Below are positions 52,572 to 64,000 of a DNA stretch of 64,000 bases, one piece after another (within the stretch, counting starts at the first letter, position 1; the number at the start of each line of letters is the position of its first letter). The notes under the pieces were generated by a model, which saw nothing but the letters and a program-made list of their open reading frames with translations, made no database searches and was not told the DNA's origin. Made by a program: the position numbers and the translations under genes. This DNA comes from Hyalella azteca (lineage: Eukaryota; Arthropoda; Malacostraca; Amphipoda; Hyalellidae), in assembly GCF_000764305.2 (NCBI RefSeq), contig NW_025937514.1:86203-150202 (forward strand), given 5' to 3'.

Positions 52572-53039
52572 CCGTCCATATCGTAATGAGCGAATAGAAA
52601 GACACGCGGAGATAAGACGCAGCGATCATCTTAACCTAACAGTGGACATATACGATAAATAAAAGGCATATTCCGGTGAAAGAAATAATAAAAACTAAAC
52701 ACAATAAAAGTACAACTGCATTTACGTTAAGAAGTAAAGCAAAATAAGAAAAGCTTAGACTCTAGGATACAGATTCACGATAATATAAGCCATTCACAAT
52801 GTTAGTTTATATCTAGCCAATTACAGACAAGAAGCCCTCCTCTTACAACCATCACGTGTCTTTGTGACCGGTTCAACCAGCGCTTCATAGTGAACAACTC
52901 GGAGATCTAGTAATTGATATATAAAATGTAAACATTATTGAAATATATTGGTCTTATTCCGGTACATTTTCCTTATTCGTTAACCTGAGATAATTATTAT
53001 ACGTCTGTAATTACGGTTGTCGACTTTGAAGTTGTTGAT

Positions 53040-53570
53040 TTGAACTCTATGACCTGCCGTCACGGCAGCAAGTGGGAGGAGCGAACTCGATGATCTGCCG
53101 TCACGACAGCAAATCTGAGGAGCGAAATCGTCAACAAACAGTAACGGTAGCAAGTGGGAGTAGCAAACACGATGACCCGCCATCAGGACAGTGAGTGGGA
53201 GCGAACTTGATGAACCGCCTTCGCAGCGGCGAGTGGGAGGTGCTAACTTGATGAACCGCCTTTAAGGCAGAGAGTGGGAGGAGCTAACTTGATAAACCGC
53301 CTTCACAGCGGCGAGTGGGAGGAGCTAAGAGCTAACTTGATAAACTGCCTTCACAGCGGCTAGTGGGAGGTGCTAACTTGATGAACCGCCTTTAAGGCAG
53401 AGAGTGGGAGGAGCTAACTTGATAAACCGCCTTCACAGCGGCGAGTGGGAGGAGCTAAGAGCTAACTTGATAAACTGCCTTCACAGCGGCTAGTGGGAGG
53501 AGCTAACTTGATGAACCGCCTTTACTGCGGCGAGTGGGAGGAGCTAACTTAATGACCCGCCGTCACAGCC
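53040..53570. repeat. Tandem repeat with inverted core
   Basis: About eleven degenerate units with GCGAGTGGGAGGAGCTAACT and TGATGAACCGCCTT; the GCCGTCACGGC/GCCTTTAAGGC cores are small palindromes. A longer, higher-order copy is seen at 53,230-53,400 versus 53,360-53,530. Confidence 0.88.
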
Positions 53571-53751
53571 GCGATGGAGGGGGGCAGGAACTTAATGAGA
53601 ACGTACTGTATACAGGTTACACAGTACACGCAGTGTACAGGTCACACAGTGTGTCGACGTGGGTGCGGAGGACGGAGAGGTAGGCGGGGGTGGGAGGCAG
53701 GGCAGGTGGGGGTGGGCGGCCGTGGGTGCCTCCTCCGCTCCCCAGCCTCAC

Positions 53752-54727
53752 CTTCTCCACCAACTCTTCCCTCTCCCCCCTGGAATCTCCTCCCACAACC
53801 TGGCGATAGAATAGTCACAAATGTTTTCTCCTCCTTAAATTATACAATTAATATTGAACATTCGTCAAATCGACGACAATACTTCATTAGGTAAGTATAA
53901 TAAAGTTAAACACAATACCCTTGGATGTTGACGGCATGTCACAACCACGGGTGTAGGACTCCAAATCCCTCACCCCTTGAAAAAAGTACGTTATTTTTTG
54001 CAGGATAACTGCACCGCCCCTATTTTTCCAACTAAAATATATATTTTCCTACTCAACGCAAACTTTCGACGCTCAATTGCTAAATTGCACAAACTTAGGG
54101 ATGAAGAAATGATTGAACTTCTCCAGAGGGTATCACCTGCCGTGAGTGCACACGTCTCTACCCACGGGGAGCCTCACCAGGTGTAGGGTGTGGGGGAAGG
54201 AGGGGCTGCGCTTCACGGGGAGCAGGTGACAAGAGAGGCGCACGTTGGGCTTCAGGAAATGAGGACACGCCTCAACCTGGTGAATAATAAAGAGAATTTG
54301 AAGATGAATAATGCAGTGGAAATGAATGATGTATGCGTGGACATGCACAGCGATGAGTTCGCACGAGACGCTTCCTGCGTCTCAGGGGCGGGCTATATAA
54401 GAGCTGAGCTCGTCACATGGAGGCCAGTTCAGCGCCGGCAGCCAACGCCCGCAGTGCGGTCCTACGGCCTCGGTACCACGCTGGTTTTGATGGCATTTGG
54501 GAGCGACTCGTGGACTTCATTGTCTCATATAAACTACGTGGTCATATACTATTTGCCAATTATATCGCACGAATGATACGAGTATATGCATGAAGTGACT
54601 AAGAATATGAGGTTATATTACATTATATACAGAATATGAGGTTATAAGATAATGCAGCTATGGTGGCAGGACGATAGTGTACTCACTTGGCATGCATTAC
54701 GGAGAAGGCGCGATGTGGGGTTGTACC
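53752..54727 (-). CDS. Unrecognised gene, three in-phase exons
   Basis: Exons 54727-54688 (YNPTSRLLRNACQ, donor GTGAGT), 54276-54178 (VEACPHFLKPNVRLSCHLLP then VKRSPSFPHTLHL, donor GTGAGG), 53799-53752 (VVGGDSRGEREELVEK, donor AAG|GTGAGG). Acceptors CCCTCAG, TTCACCAG and ATCGCCAG. All join in phase 0 with consensus sites, and the exon sequence is GC-richer than its surroundings. I do not recognise the protein; there is no transmembrane segment or known motif in these 62 residues. Other exons probably lie on both sides, perhaps including 52,571-52,534. Confidence 0.45.
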
Positions 54728-54749
54728 TGAGGGGTAAACAAGAGTGAAA

Positions 54750-55940
54750 AGGGGAAAGCCAGGAGATAAATGTGAGTAATAAGTTGAACAGAAAATACAT
54801 GGACACTTCAGCAAACACGAGTACATGAGGGCAATGAGAAAATGATGATAGACAGTGGTAAGTGGACGTGAACGATAAATGAAGGTAAACAGCTATAATT
54901 TGGGGTCATAAGTAGGCAATAATTTATGGTTGAACGGATTATGTTCATGAGAACAGAACACAAACATTAACCAATAAAAGTTTTAGGGAGGGATGCAGCA
55001 ATGCCGATAGCAGTTGCCAAGTCGTATTTTTATGCGTATATAAGAAGCCACGCGAAACAAGCGTGCTCCTAGTTGTCCCCGGTAATTGGGCTGAGTGCTG
55101 AGTCACTGTATCGAGTCTCGGTCTGAGCAGCCCGTGACGAATAAGAGCAGAGAAGTAAACGTCTTCAGCAGCCACCGTGCCGTTTGGGGCCAGTCATGTA
55201 CGTGACCTAAGCCCCGTCAGGCGCCACGAACTTGTATACCCAGCCATAGGGAGTTAGGGTTACTAATCAACTTGTACTTCCCTGTGTAGAGGTGGCGCAG
55301 AACATTGGGTGTACGCTTGGTAATCTGATTCGCAAACAAAACACGCTTACTGCCTCATCCCAATGCATCTTTTGCTCTGTAGTCCAAGGCATCTCGAAGC
55401 TCACACGTGGTAGACTCTTAGATCAATCCGTCTTCTTAATGAATCTGAAACAAATAACAGGATTACTTGAGTATTGTGGAAATTATTCAACTTTTTATGA
55501 GCTCTGTTTTTTTTGTGTCACCCTGTAGTTCCTATCTAATAACTTAAAAAGTTCCCCCACCCGCCCCCTTTCATGAAATGTCGTGAAAGCATAAATCAAC
55601 GTACAGAGATGGCAGTGGTACCGTTGGATAGGGCAGAATGTCAGCTTTAAGATGAGACTAAAAATCGAAAAAGCCATATCCGAAAATTTTAGGGTATACC
55701 GCCCCCTTAAGAAAGCAGCGTTTACGAGCGAGAGCGACGCCAGAAGTTTACAAGGAAGTCATACTGTTCGAAATAAATACTAGAATTACAATTAAGCTGT
55801 GAATTTTCAGTCACTTTGTATTCTCAGTAATTTCAATATTAGTTCGAATTCAAGAGTGTAGCTCACCTTATTTAATTAAAAATAAGTGCACCGCACTGGT
55901 GCTCTCAGACGATAATGGCACTACGAGTAAGATTAAAGGC
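54750..55940. other. No gene seen
   Basis: Mixed sequence with short frames. No repeat array and no splice-framed coding block recognised. Confidence 0.4.
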
Positions 55941-55949
55941 AATTGAATA

Positions 55950-58606
55950 GATTTAGGTGCGGTAGCTCAAATTAAACATCCTTTGATGCAAGTCAATCAT
56001 TATCATTTAGTTACTGATAGTTCCAGTTTCGCCGTTGGCGCTGCTCTTCGTCAAATAATAGATAATCAGCCTTACCAATAGGATTCTTTTCTAAGAAACT
56101 GACAGAAAGCCAAAGAAAATATTAAACTTTTGATCGGGAACTCTTGGTTGCATATTTGTCTGTAATCCATTTTAAACCACAGATTGAAGGACGGCATGTA
56201 ACATTGTTCACCGATCATAAACCATTATCTGCAGCTTTCAAAAAGACTTCAATACTCAAATCTGACCGCCAACAACGTCATCTTTATCTGGTAACCGAAT
56301 ATGTTGCAGACATCATTTACATCAGGGGTGCACAAAATGTCAAAGCATATTGTTTCATGTCATAGCAGATTGTTTCAAAATGTCATAGCCGCGGCAAATG
56401 CGCTCAGTTGTGATCTGTTCGACTTGTCTGCGCTTGGAACGCAGCAGGAAACCGATGAAGAAATCAAGCTCTACATCGACAGACTGAAGCCGTTTAAATT
56501 AACCTCGGGAAACATGTGTGAAACTTCAACCCCGTACCCCGCCCGTTCGTCCCTAAAACTTCTCGATGATCGATTTTTGAGGGCCGCACGGCATGTCTCA
56601 CCCAGGCGTCAAATCATCGCTCAAGCTCATTAAAACCCGTTATTTCTGGTCAGATATGGACAGGAACATCAGAGCTTGGACACGAGAATGTTTGAACTGC
56701 CAAAATAGCAAAATTGTCAGGCATACGAATACGAGCGTTGAACCTTTTTACTTTACCATCCCAGAGATTCCAAACTGTACACCTCGACATAGTGGGACTA
56801 CTCTCACCCGCCACACAGGATGATTTTGCTCCCGCTCCCTACAGGTATATCTTAGCATGCATCGATCGTGCGACCCGTTGGGTTGAAGCAATCCTCAACA
56901 GTCTCCGTGTCTTTTCTGGAAGCGTGGATCTCGAGATTCGGAGTGCCTCTGCACGTCATTACTGACCGCGGATCGCAATTCGAAAGCGAATTGTTCAAGG
57001 AATTGTCAACCTTGGATGGTTTCCATCGGGTGGATAGCTAAAGGTCAGCATAGCCCAAGTCCACAGTGCTATTCATATACCTTCCCGAGCGTAACGCAGC
57101 CGGGCATCTTCACGGCTTTTGACACAAAGCGCCCACAGGGGCAGAGCCGGGGCATGGCGTTATAACTAAAGGACGGCGGTTTTGCGCTTTAGCCTGTGGA
57201 GTAGAGCGCCATGAAGCAGTGGCTGTGACGTAACGGCGCTGTTATGTCAGGCGCTTATTTTCAAAAGCCGCGAATACGCCAGGCTGTGTTTAATACAAGC
57301 ACGCAACAGTTAGGCTATTTGCCCACGGCTATTGCTTCGGTGGCTTGATGTTATCTGGCTGATTGATTCGTATCCAGGAAAGGAAATGACGCCTATGGCT
57401 TTAGGCACTTAATCACACAGGCTAATATGCCCTCTAGCGTGATTACGAGCGGAAAGGAATAGATATTGAATTGTGGGCAAGGGCTATGTAGCGGTCTATA
57501 CTGCGTCCCCTGTTTACGAGTCAATTTTATTACCAACGGCTGCGCTCCCGTTTCCATCGCTTGCGAACAACTGCATGCCACCCACAATCAAATGTAACAA
57601 TTGAAAGACAACACAGAACAATAAAAACTGCAATAATGGCACGAAAGGAAAATTGGTTGAAGGCCCTCCCTACCGTCTTACTTAGTATTCGAAACATACC
57701 AACTGAATAAGGATGTGCCCCATCCGCAGCCGTGACTGGCACGTCCGTACTCTGGGAGCGCAGCCCTACACCACAAATTTAGCTCGTAAACAAGCCCTGG
57801 CGCCAACGCCTACCCTATAATGCAATAACTAAACTCAGCTCACACCCAAGAAGCTGTACGTAACTAAGTCATCTCCCCAAACCAACTTTAAGCAACACCT
57901 ACCTCACTCCACAGCCTGCTGAATCAAATAGTCAATTGTCAACAGGTCCTACTACTAATATGCCCTCTAGCGTGATTACGAGCGGAAAGGAATAGATATT
58001 GAATTGTGGGCAAGGGCTATGTAGGGGTCTATACTGCGTCCCCGTACTCTTACATCGACCTTTAATTGCAAACGAAGCCAACGATTTCAATAGCGATACT
58101 GTAAGGAAATTAGTGTTGGAAATGTCAAAAATAAATTTCGACAAAGTATCTGACGGACGACTTCATGGAGCTCCAAAATCACCCATTCCCGAAGACTTAC
58201 GGCACTGCACACACGTCTGGCTCAGGATTGACAGAGTTCGCCGCCCACTTGAGGCGCCTTACGCTGGTCCTTACGAAGTTATAAGCAGACACGAAATTTT
58301 TTCACTATAAAAACCGATGCAGGAGTCGAACAAAACGTTTCAATTGACCGCCTGAAGCCTGTCCACAACCCAAATTTATCCGAAGGTTTAAAACAACGCA
58401 AAAGAGAAGTCTCAGTCACCCCACCATTACCACCCAGCGACAAGCACGAAAATGAAACTTCCAAAACGGGTGACCTCAGTGTAAAGCCCTCCGACGCTAC
58501 ACCCAATCCAATAAAATCTAGATTTGGTAGGATTGTTAAGTTTAGGAATAAGAGTGATTACCATTATTATTGATCTTGCTGGCTCTGCCACTAGGGGGGG
58601 GGAAGC
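55950..58606 (+). mobile_element. Degraded Ty3/gypsy LTR retrotransposon (RNase H to 3' LTR)
   Basis: Broken frames in order: RNase H (VTDSSSFAVGAALRQ near 56,020; TDHKPLSAAF near 56,215), integrase zinc-binding module (HPG...YFW...C..CQ near 56,600-56,705), integrase core (HLDIVG, YILACIDRATRWVEAI near 56,780-56,900), a later core part (IERQHRTIKTAIMARKENWL near 57,600), a GPY/F-like tail (PYAGPYEV near 58,260; SIDRLKP) and a terminal FGRIVKFRNKSDYHYY. A polypurine tract AGGGGGGGGGAAG at 58,593-58,605 precedes TGTGTAGCGG, the likely 3' LTR start. Multiple stops and frameshifts; an inserted block at 57,010-57,560 splits the integrase. Confidence 0.85.
57428..58045. repeat. Direct repeat of about 86 bp inside the gypsy ruin
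   Basis: ATGCCCTCTAGCGTGATTAC through CTATACTGCGTCCCC occurs at 57,429-57,513 and again at 57,959-58,044 with one or two differences. It brackets the displaced integrase part, so a local duplication split the element. Confidence 0.88.
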
Positions 58607-58960
58607 TGTGTAGCGGTCTCCTTCAGGATTTTGAAATCCTGAAAAAATATATTTTTTTAAATTTAGAATTAGATTTAAATTGTAAAAATGAGATTTTGTT
58701 TATATGTGAAAGTCACCTCGATGAATACAACAGTAGTTAACTTCATTCCAACTTTTAGTATTTCGATTCATTTCACCGGAACCGCTTATTAGAGTAAGTA
58801 CTAAGTGTTGCCACTGTAATCGCATAGTAATTACTTTGTTGAATAGCTGAAGAGCCTGAAGTTATTTAAAATGATTATAATATTTTCTATGTACTTGTAT
58901 TTCTGTAAATTGATGTTATCTGTTATTTGATAGTTCAGGGTTCTATACACATACAGAGAC
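58607..58960 (+). mobile_element. Probable 3' LTR of the gypsy element
   Basis: Starts TGTGTAGCGGTCTCCTTCAG directly after the polypurine tract. The right border is not certain because no second LTR is in view. Confidence 0.45.
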
Positions 58961-59009
58961 CAAAAAAAGGGTGCTTATTTTCCTCAAAGTCAACGTGAGA
59001 CGCCTTAGG

Positions 59010-59205
59010 AAGTTAGGTAGAGGTACAATCTCAAACTTGCACCTCACTGCTACAATTCTGTTGTGCAGTTTGTGCTTAACCGCCCGGCTTTCTCGCCGTC
59101 GCAGATTCTGACCAGAAACTGGCGCACAGAGCTGCTGAGCTGGGATTGAACCTTGGTACTCTGAACTGTGAAGTGTGAACTTTAACCACTGGGCCACCCT
59201 CTAGT
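59010..59205 (-). mobile_element. tRNA-derived SINE, second copy
   Basis: The minus strand reads GGTGGCCCAGTGGTTAAAG, GGTTCAATCCCAGCTC and CGCCAGTTTCTGGTCAGAAT, as at 27,346. Diverged by scattered substitutions and short insertions. Confidence 0.8.
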
Positions 59206-59209
59206 CTGG

Positions 59210-60975
59210 AAAAGTCCTATTTTTGTCTGAAATATCGCGGCTCTAATATCATATAATTTCAGTAGGTATGAAATCTTGCGGCTCGAATGTCATAAATTTA
59301 TTCCGGGACAAATTTTACCCTCTGTCCCGTTATTTTTTTCCCGGAATTTTCTCGTCTCGTTTCGTCTGTCCCGGTTCATTTCGAGACGCAGGAGTCTAGG
59401 TAGTACATCCATGAAAGAAGTCTTTATAACGAAAGGTTTACTTGGCATTACTTTCTCAAAGGAAAGCTGGCCGGAAAGACCTGTATATATTTCTAAGAAA
59501 ATTTTTCAATTTTATCTACGGAAAAATGCTTACTCGCTTCCAGCTTGAATTATGGAATTAAAAACATTTCTAAAGCGGTTCAGGCAATTTCTACAAGTGG
59601 TATACATAAAATATTAGATAGAAAAACTATAGAGCAACAATGTCATCTCTAACACAGGAAAAAACATTTAAATTCGTTGCTCGTTAAGTTAGTTGGCTGT
59701 AATTAACCTGTTCTTCGTGTGTACATTGACGAGAATTTTTTTAGTCCTCGACTGCTGAACGTGAATCCGTCGTTAGAAATATAAGACTCCACTCAACAAT
59801 GACGTCTGACTAATAATTGTAGGGACGTCGAAGCCAAGAATCTTGGACACAGATATCGACCGTCGTTTACTGGCACGTGAACTGCTGAGGAGTTCCGAAC
59901 GAAACAAGTTCCGGACGTATTTCATCAGTGCGTGATCTTGCGTTTAAAGAGAGCTACAATAACGAAAAAAATTGCGGCAAAAATGTCTTATTGATCTGCG
60001 TCTGCTGCAGAATGTACCGATACGTTACCATTGCATTGTGAAAAATTCGAAGCATTCTGTTGGTAAGAACTTAAGAAGAGCGGAAAGAACTAGTCTAGAC
60101 AATGTAAACATAAGTAGAAGCGGTAATAGTGTACGGCTCGCAGGTGCATTAAATTAACGAGGAAAGTAGCGGAGATGGATAATGAAAATGTCGTCGTCCT
60201 TGGAGAGAACGGCTGAACCATCATATATTGACTGGTAAGGTTAAGCGTGATAACAATGAAATGAATGTACTATATGGCTTGTTATGTAGGTGGATTCCAG
60301 GTGGAAAGCATCTTTAATTCGAAGACCGAATAAAATCACTGAAGTCTCGATGGAGAAGTATGAAATGCATTCCTAGCGTTAGTTAAGGGCAATTTTTGAA
60401 CGAGTTTAATGCTTTTTGAACGAGTTTCAGACCACGATGTGATGGAGAAATTGTTTTGCTTCTTAGGCCACAGTTGACCACACTATCTTGACTCCCTGAA
60501 GTACTCGTAGCATTAGCTTGAAAAGCTGTCAGTGATTGGCTGACGAAGTTACGAACTTGTCACTATTTATTTCGGTATGGCCTTAGATCTGATATAACGC
60601 CGCTAGAAATTGATATCGTACCATTATGTACCCACAAGATATGATAGAAGCGCGTTATTCTGGAGACAAATGATATTTATGATCAACTAAATACTATTCT
60701 TAGTAAATAAACTTACAGTTTTGGTCTGAAATATTACCATGGGGTATTGTGGATACAACTTGAAAAGCAAAATTCCAAGGAAATAAGCCGCTTTCTAAAG
60801 CTCGAGAGAGCCGTTGTTCGCTATTTCATAGCGCTTCTGATACTTCGCATGATTGATAACACAACAGCGAATGACAGGTAGTTAATTTGAATTTGGTGGT
60901 CATAATATTTAACAGTGCATAAGATATCAGGAACGCCCGTTCTTCTCAACTTCGCTCTCCTGGCTTTGCCGTAGG
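59210..60975. other. No gene seen
   Basis: AT-rich sequence with short frames only. 60,530-60,600 (GATTGGCTGACGAAGTTACG) resembles the right end of the MITE at 5846-5990. Confidence 0.4.
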
Positions 60976-61212
60976 GCAGCCCCTAGAAGCTCAATATTAT
61001 TGCGCAATATGGTTTGCACAATATATTGACGAAAGCCCCTAGACGCTCAATATTATTGCGCAATATCACGAAGCGTGTAGGGGCAATATTGATTGATGTG
61101 TTGCACAATATATTGTGCAATCACGCCCCCAGACGTGCAACCATATTGCGCAAACAGTCACAGCCAGACTTTCAAGTAGCCAACATGTTGAGCGATAATG
61201 ACTGAGAGAGCA

Positions 61213-61359
61213 GAGCTGCGGTGGTGCAGTGGTGAGAGACTTTGTCTCGCACCCAGCTCCCGGGTTCGAGTCACACTGAAGACAAGTTCTTCCGGGAAGC
61301 TCAGCTCATGGTCAACTCAGCCATTCATCCAAGTTCCAACTCTGGTTGATAAATGAGTA
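61213..61359 (+). mobile_element. tRNA-derived SINE head, split by a transposon
   Basis: A-box-like GGTGGTGCAGTGGTGAGAG and B-box GGGTTCGAGTC (61,215-61,275) with a non-tRNA tail. The tail resumes after the inserted element at 62,277. Different family from the SINE at 27,346. Confidence 0.7.
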
Positions 61360-61364
61360 CCTGG

Positions 61365-62271
61365 GGCCGTATTATCAAAACTTCGTAAGTACGCAAAATC
61401 GACTTACGAGTGGCGTAAGTGCTGACTTGATGACGTAACTCTAGAGGTGGTATTATCAAAACATTTGCGCGGGAAGATACGTAACGTAACTGTACGCCTG
61501 CTCAGAGATGTCGTAAGTGAAGTTCCCCACAAGTTTAGAGTGTCTGTTGAAGCGATAGGAAACTATTGATTTACTAGCAAGTCGCAACAACTTGACTTGT
61601 GGTAGAATTTTGTCAATAATCCGACAGCGCGGATTATACACGCATAGAATGATGGCTCTACTTGTGATATCTCCACTACTTGATCGTGCAACATTTACAC
61701 GATCAAACTATGTGATCGTGCTAAACAGTGCTATTGGAAAAAAATTCAATTGAGTTAATGCCAGAAACTGATTTTGTTTTCCTTTTACGTTATATTTTAC
61801 AAGCAAATGCATATTACGTTATATTTTACAAGCGCGAAAGCAAAGCTTTCGCGCCCAACTCTCATCATTCATTCCTTCTAGTCTAGTCGGTACTTTATAA
61901 GTTTATATCTCTGCCAACCATAATTTTTAGCTCCGTACACAAATTTCTTCTTCAACTCACGCCGTTTATTAAAAAGAGTTCGCAACTATTTTAGAACGGT
62001 TTTTTCTGGGCCAACAAGGAGCAATACCGACAGACAGCATTCGATAGTAGTCGATACCATCGAAGGCATCGATTCCCGCCATCGAAGTTCACAGAATGTA
62101 AACAAATCCAAAGCCTCTGATTGGTCAGTTGGCCAGATGGTTTTGATAGTACGCTTTTAGCTAAGTCTTACGTACGAATGTTTTGATAATGCCAAAATTA
62201 GGGTGTACTTACGTAACACGTAACTTTTTTGTCGGAAGTATAAGAAGTTACGAAGTTTTGATAATACGGCC
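61365..62271. mobile_element. 907-bp TIR element with CCTGG duplication
   Basis: Ends GGCCGTATTATCAAAACTTC in both orientations; flanked by CCTGG at 61,360-61,364 and 62,272-62,276. A second inner pair (GTATTATCAAAACATTTGCG near 61,449; reversed near 62,170-62,190) is a subterminal repeat. No coding frame; non-autonomous. Confidence 0.85.
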
Positions 62272-63402
62272 CCTGGCTTGTCTAGGGTGTTGTGTAATGC
62301 AATCAAATGGTTCTGGCGAGTCAGCGAGCCAATGATGGTCGTGGAACTACCAGTGGCATTAAAGTGCCCGGAAAATCACCCTCTCCCTTACCTAGTCGCC
62401 ACTACCAGGATGGGCAATTACAACAACATAATGACTTGTGCTGCGTTATCATTATCCTCGTTGTCGTGAATAGCCTCAGAGTCCTCCCGGACGTCCATCG
62501 TGCTTATTGACGCAGTAGGCGTTTCTTGACTAACGACTAACGAGGAATCTCGTCTCTTCAAAATACCAGAGTGACGTCCTTAGTATCCTTAGTATTTGTT
62601 TGGGACATAGCAGTCCCAGGCCACGATGGATCGCCGCCTCTGATTATCATTCATCCGCCCTCATTTGGGCCACCTGATGCACGATGCTGTTGCTTGCTTC
62701 TCGCCACTGGTAGTGTTGCAGGGGCGGCCGATCTGGGATTGTGCTCAGGAACACGTCTAGTTGTCTCTTGAAGGTCTACAGGGTGAACTCCCCCTCTCTT
62801 AGATCCCTTGGACCATCCTCTGCACCCGCACCACTCCTCTCGGCATCCCGTATTCGTTTTAATTCTTTTCGCAGATTGGTTCAAAGACAATTTATTTTCT
62901 TTACTACCTCTTGCTTCTCAGTATCGGGGAATCTCGGTACTTTTCGGTCAGTAAGTACCTCGATGAATTCAAGCATAAATTCTTTTTCAACTTTCCTACC
63001 ATCCGCCATGATGACAACACGTGGGTAAGAGATAAGAAGCAAGAAGAAAAACACAGCTCAGTACGACCACTGGAGACACACTAACAGTATTGCGCAATAT
63101 AACCCCTAGACGGCACAATATCTTCCAGTTTGCACAATATATTTTCAAGATTCTGAAAATCACGCAATATATTTCGCAACCCGTCAATATCGCCCCTAGA
63201 CGCTCAAAAATATTGCGCAATAATATTGAGCGTCTAGGGGCTGCTTAAGAGAGGACGAGATTACTCGTTCCGGAAGCAACTTCGCTGCGGTGCACATTCC
63301 ATTCATCGATGGCCTCGCCAGTTTTTATAAGCTGGTAATAGGATCACACATTAACATTGCTCACAGAAGCAGATCTAGGTATAAGCTCGAGTATTAAAGT
63401 TC

Positions 63403-64000
63403 GTGTTTACCATGGATCATATGTACCATGTAAATTTAGTTCTTGAGAAACTGTACGAGGCAGGACTTACGCTCAATCGTGCGAAATGTAGCTTTGCCAA
63501 TGCAGAGGTGAAATTTCTAGGCTTTGTTGTGGGTAGAAATAAGATTAGCATTGAAGAAAAATTAGATGCTGTTAGGAACTTTCCACGACCTATTGTTAAT
63601 TAAGAAAGACATGCGTTTATTCTTAGGATTAATCAACTTTTATAGGAAATTTGCTCCGATTGGCTACTTATGCCTCGCCTTTAAATGATACTTTGAAGAA
63701 GTGCTGCCCTGATAAGATTGGACAGATGAATTGCAAACGTGTTTCTCCAATAGTGTAGCATGTTTAGGAAAGAACATTCTTTTGTACATTCCAACCCCTG
63801 ATGCTAAATTCGTTGTTCAAACTGACGCTTCAACCTTAGGATTAGGTGCTGTTCTATGGCCGAGATGCAACGGAGAAGATAGACCGATTTCTTGTATTAG
63901 TAGAAAGTTAAAGAACGCCGAGAAGAATTACGCTATAATAGAGTTAGAATGTTTAGCTATTAAGTGGGCCATTGAAAAATTTCACGATTATTTATACGGT
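63403..64000 (+). mobile_element. Ty3/gypsy reverse transcriptase/RNase H fragment (runs off window)
   Basis: 63,403-63,603 encodes VLEKLYEAGLTLNRAKCSFA and VKFLGFVVGRNKISIEEKLD, RT fingers/thumb of gypsy elements; after a stop, frame-shifted pieces continue (FLGLINFYRKFAP-like near 63,625; FVVQTDASTLGLGAVLW near 63,810; YAIIELECLAIKWAIEKFHD near 63,930), the RNase H domain. The catalytic YxDD block expected just before 63,403 is not present, so the copy is defective. A different lineage from the element at 55.9 kb. Confidence 0.85.

Larger units (their letters stand above)
60976..63244. mobile_element. 2.27-kb TIR transposon, host to nested insertions
   Basis: Left end GCAGCCCCTAGAAGCTCAAT and right end reversed GCAGCCCCTAGACGCTCAAT; the TIR continues to 35 bp with one mismatch (ending ATTATTGCGCAATAT). 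Shorter inner copies of CCCCTAGACGCTCAATATT stand at both ends in both orientations. No clear target duplication. Inside are a SINE and a 907-bp TIR element; a short minus-strand frame from about 63,009 (MADGRKVEKEFMLEFIEVLT) may be the ruin of an element-encoded protein. Confidence 0.85.

Overview
The window is nuclear DNA of an animal, most likely an arthropod with a large, repeat-rich genome; a crustacean such as an amphipod would fit, but no species is identified. Evidence: GT-AG introns of 150 bp to several kb, tRNA-derived SINEs, jockey/CR1-type LINE pieces, Ty3/gypsy ruins, MITEs, and an extraordinary density of minisatellites. There are no bacterial operons. Nine isolated single Ns and one 815-bp N block mark contig joins, and several joins are demonstrably wrong.

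Layout. (1) 10-16,960, + strand: an essentially complete SREBP gene of 18 recognisable exons (about 1,170 codons): acidic/Ser-rich activation region, bHLH-zipper, two membrane segments around a luminal loop, and the C-terminal regulatory domain. A second, diverged copy of parts of introns 4-9 (about 8,650-10,690) interrupts it. Exon 5 is whole only in that second copy, while exons 6-8 exist only in the first. (2) 20,256-27,256, - strand: a complete TMX1-like thioredoxin transmembrane gene of six exons (269 aa). All exon phases match, but exons 3 and 4 lie on a misplaced contig (19,904-23,139). (3) 34,877-44,975, - strand: a WSCD-like Golgi sulfotransferase with an N-terminal anchor, Gln-rich stem, PAPS-binding exon, 3'-phosphate-binding exon and C-terminal exons. 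The PAPS-loop exon (34,877-35,003) is out of order and probably belongs in the 815-bp gap. (4) 52.5-54.7 kb, - strand: three or four in-phase small exons of an unrecognised gene. (5) Mobile DNA: a LINE 3' end inserted beside TMX1, a LINE fragment inside SREBP intron 14, a gypsy ruin at 55.9-58.6 kb, another gypsy RT/RNase H entering the right edge, piggyBac-like MITEs, a TA-flanked TIR element present in one allele and absent in the other, and a nest of transposons at 60.98-63.24 kb.

The most striking pattern is that minisatellites sit on exon edges, and in at least seven places the repeat unit contains the splice donor or acceptor itself, giving ladders of near-identical splice sites. In two SREBP cases the period (30 or 57 bp) preserves the reading frame, so length variation or alternative choice would add whole peptides. 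This recurs in all three recognisable genes and in the unknown one, and I regard it as the best candidate for something undescribed. SREBP (lipid-synthesis control), TMX1 (ER redox folding) and the sulfotransferase (Golgi) all concern the secretory pathway, but I see no evidence that they form a functional cluster.
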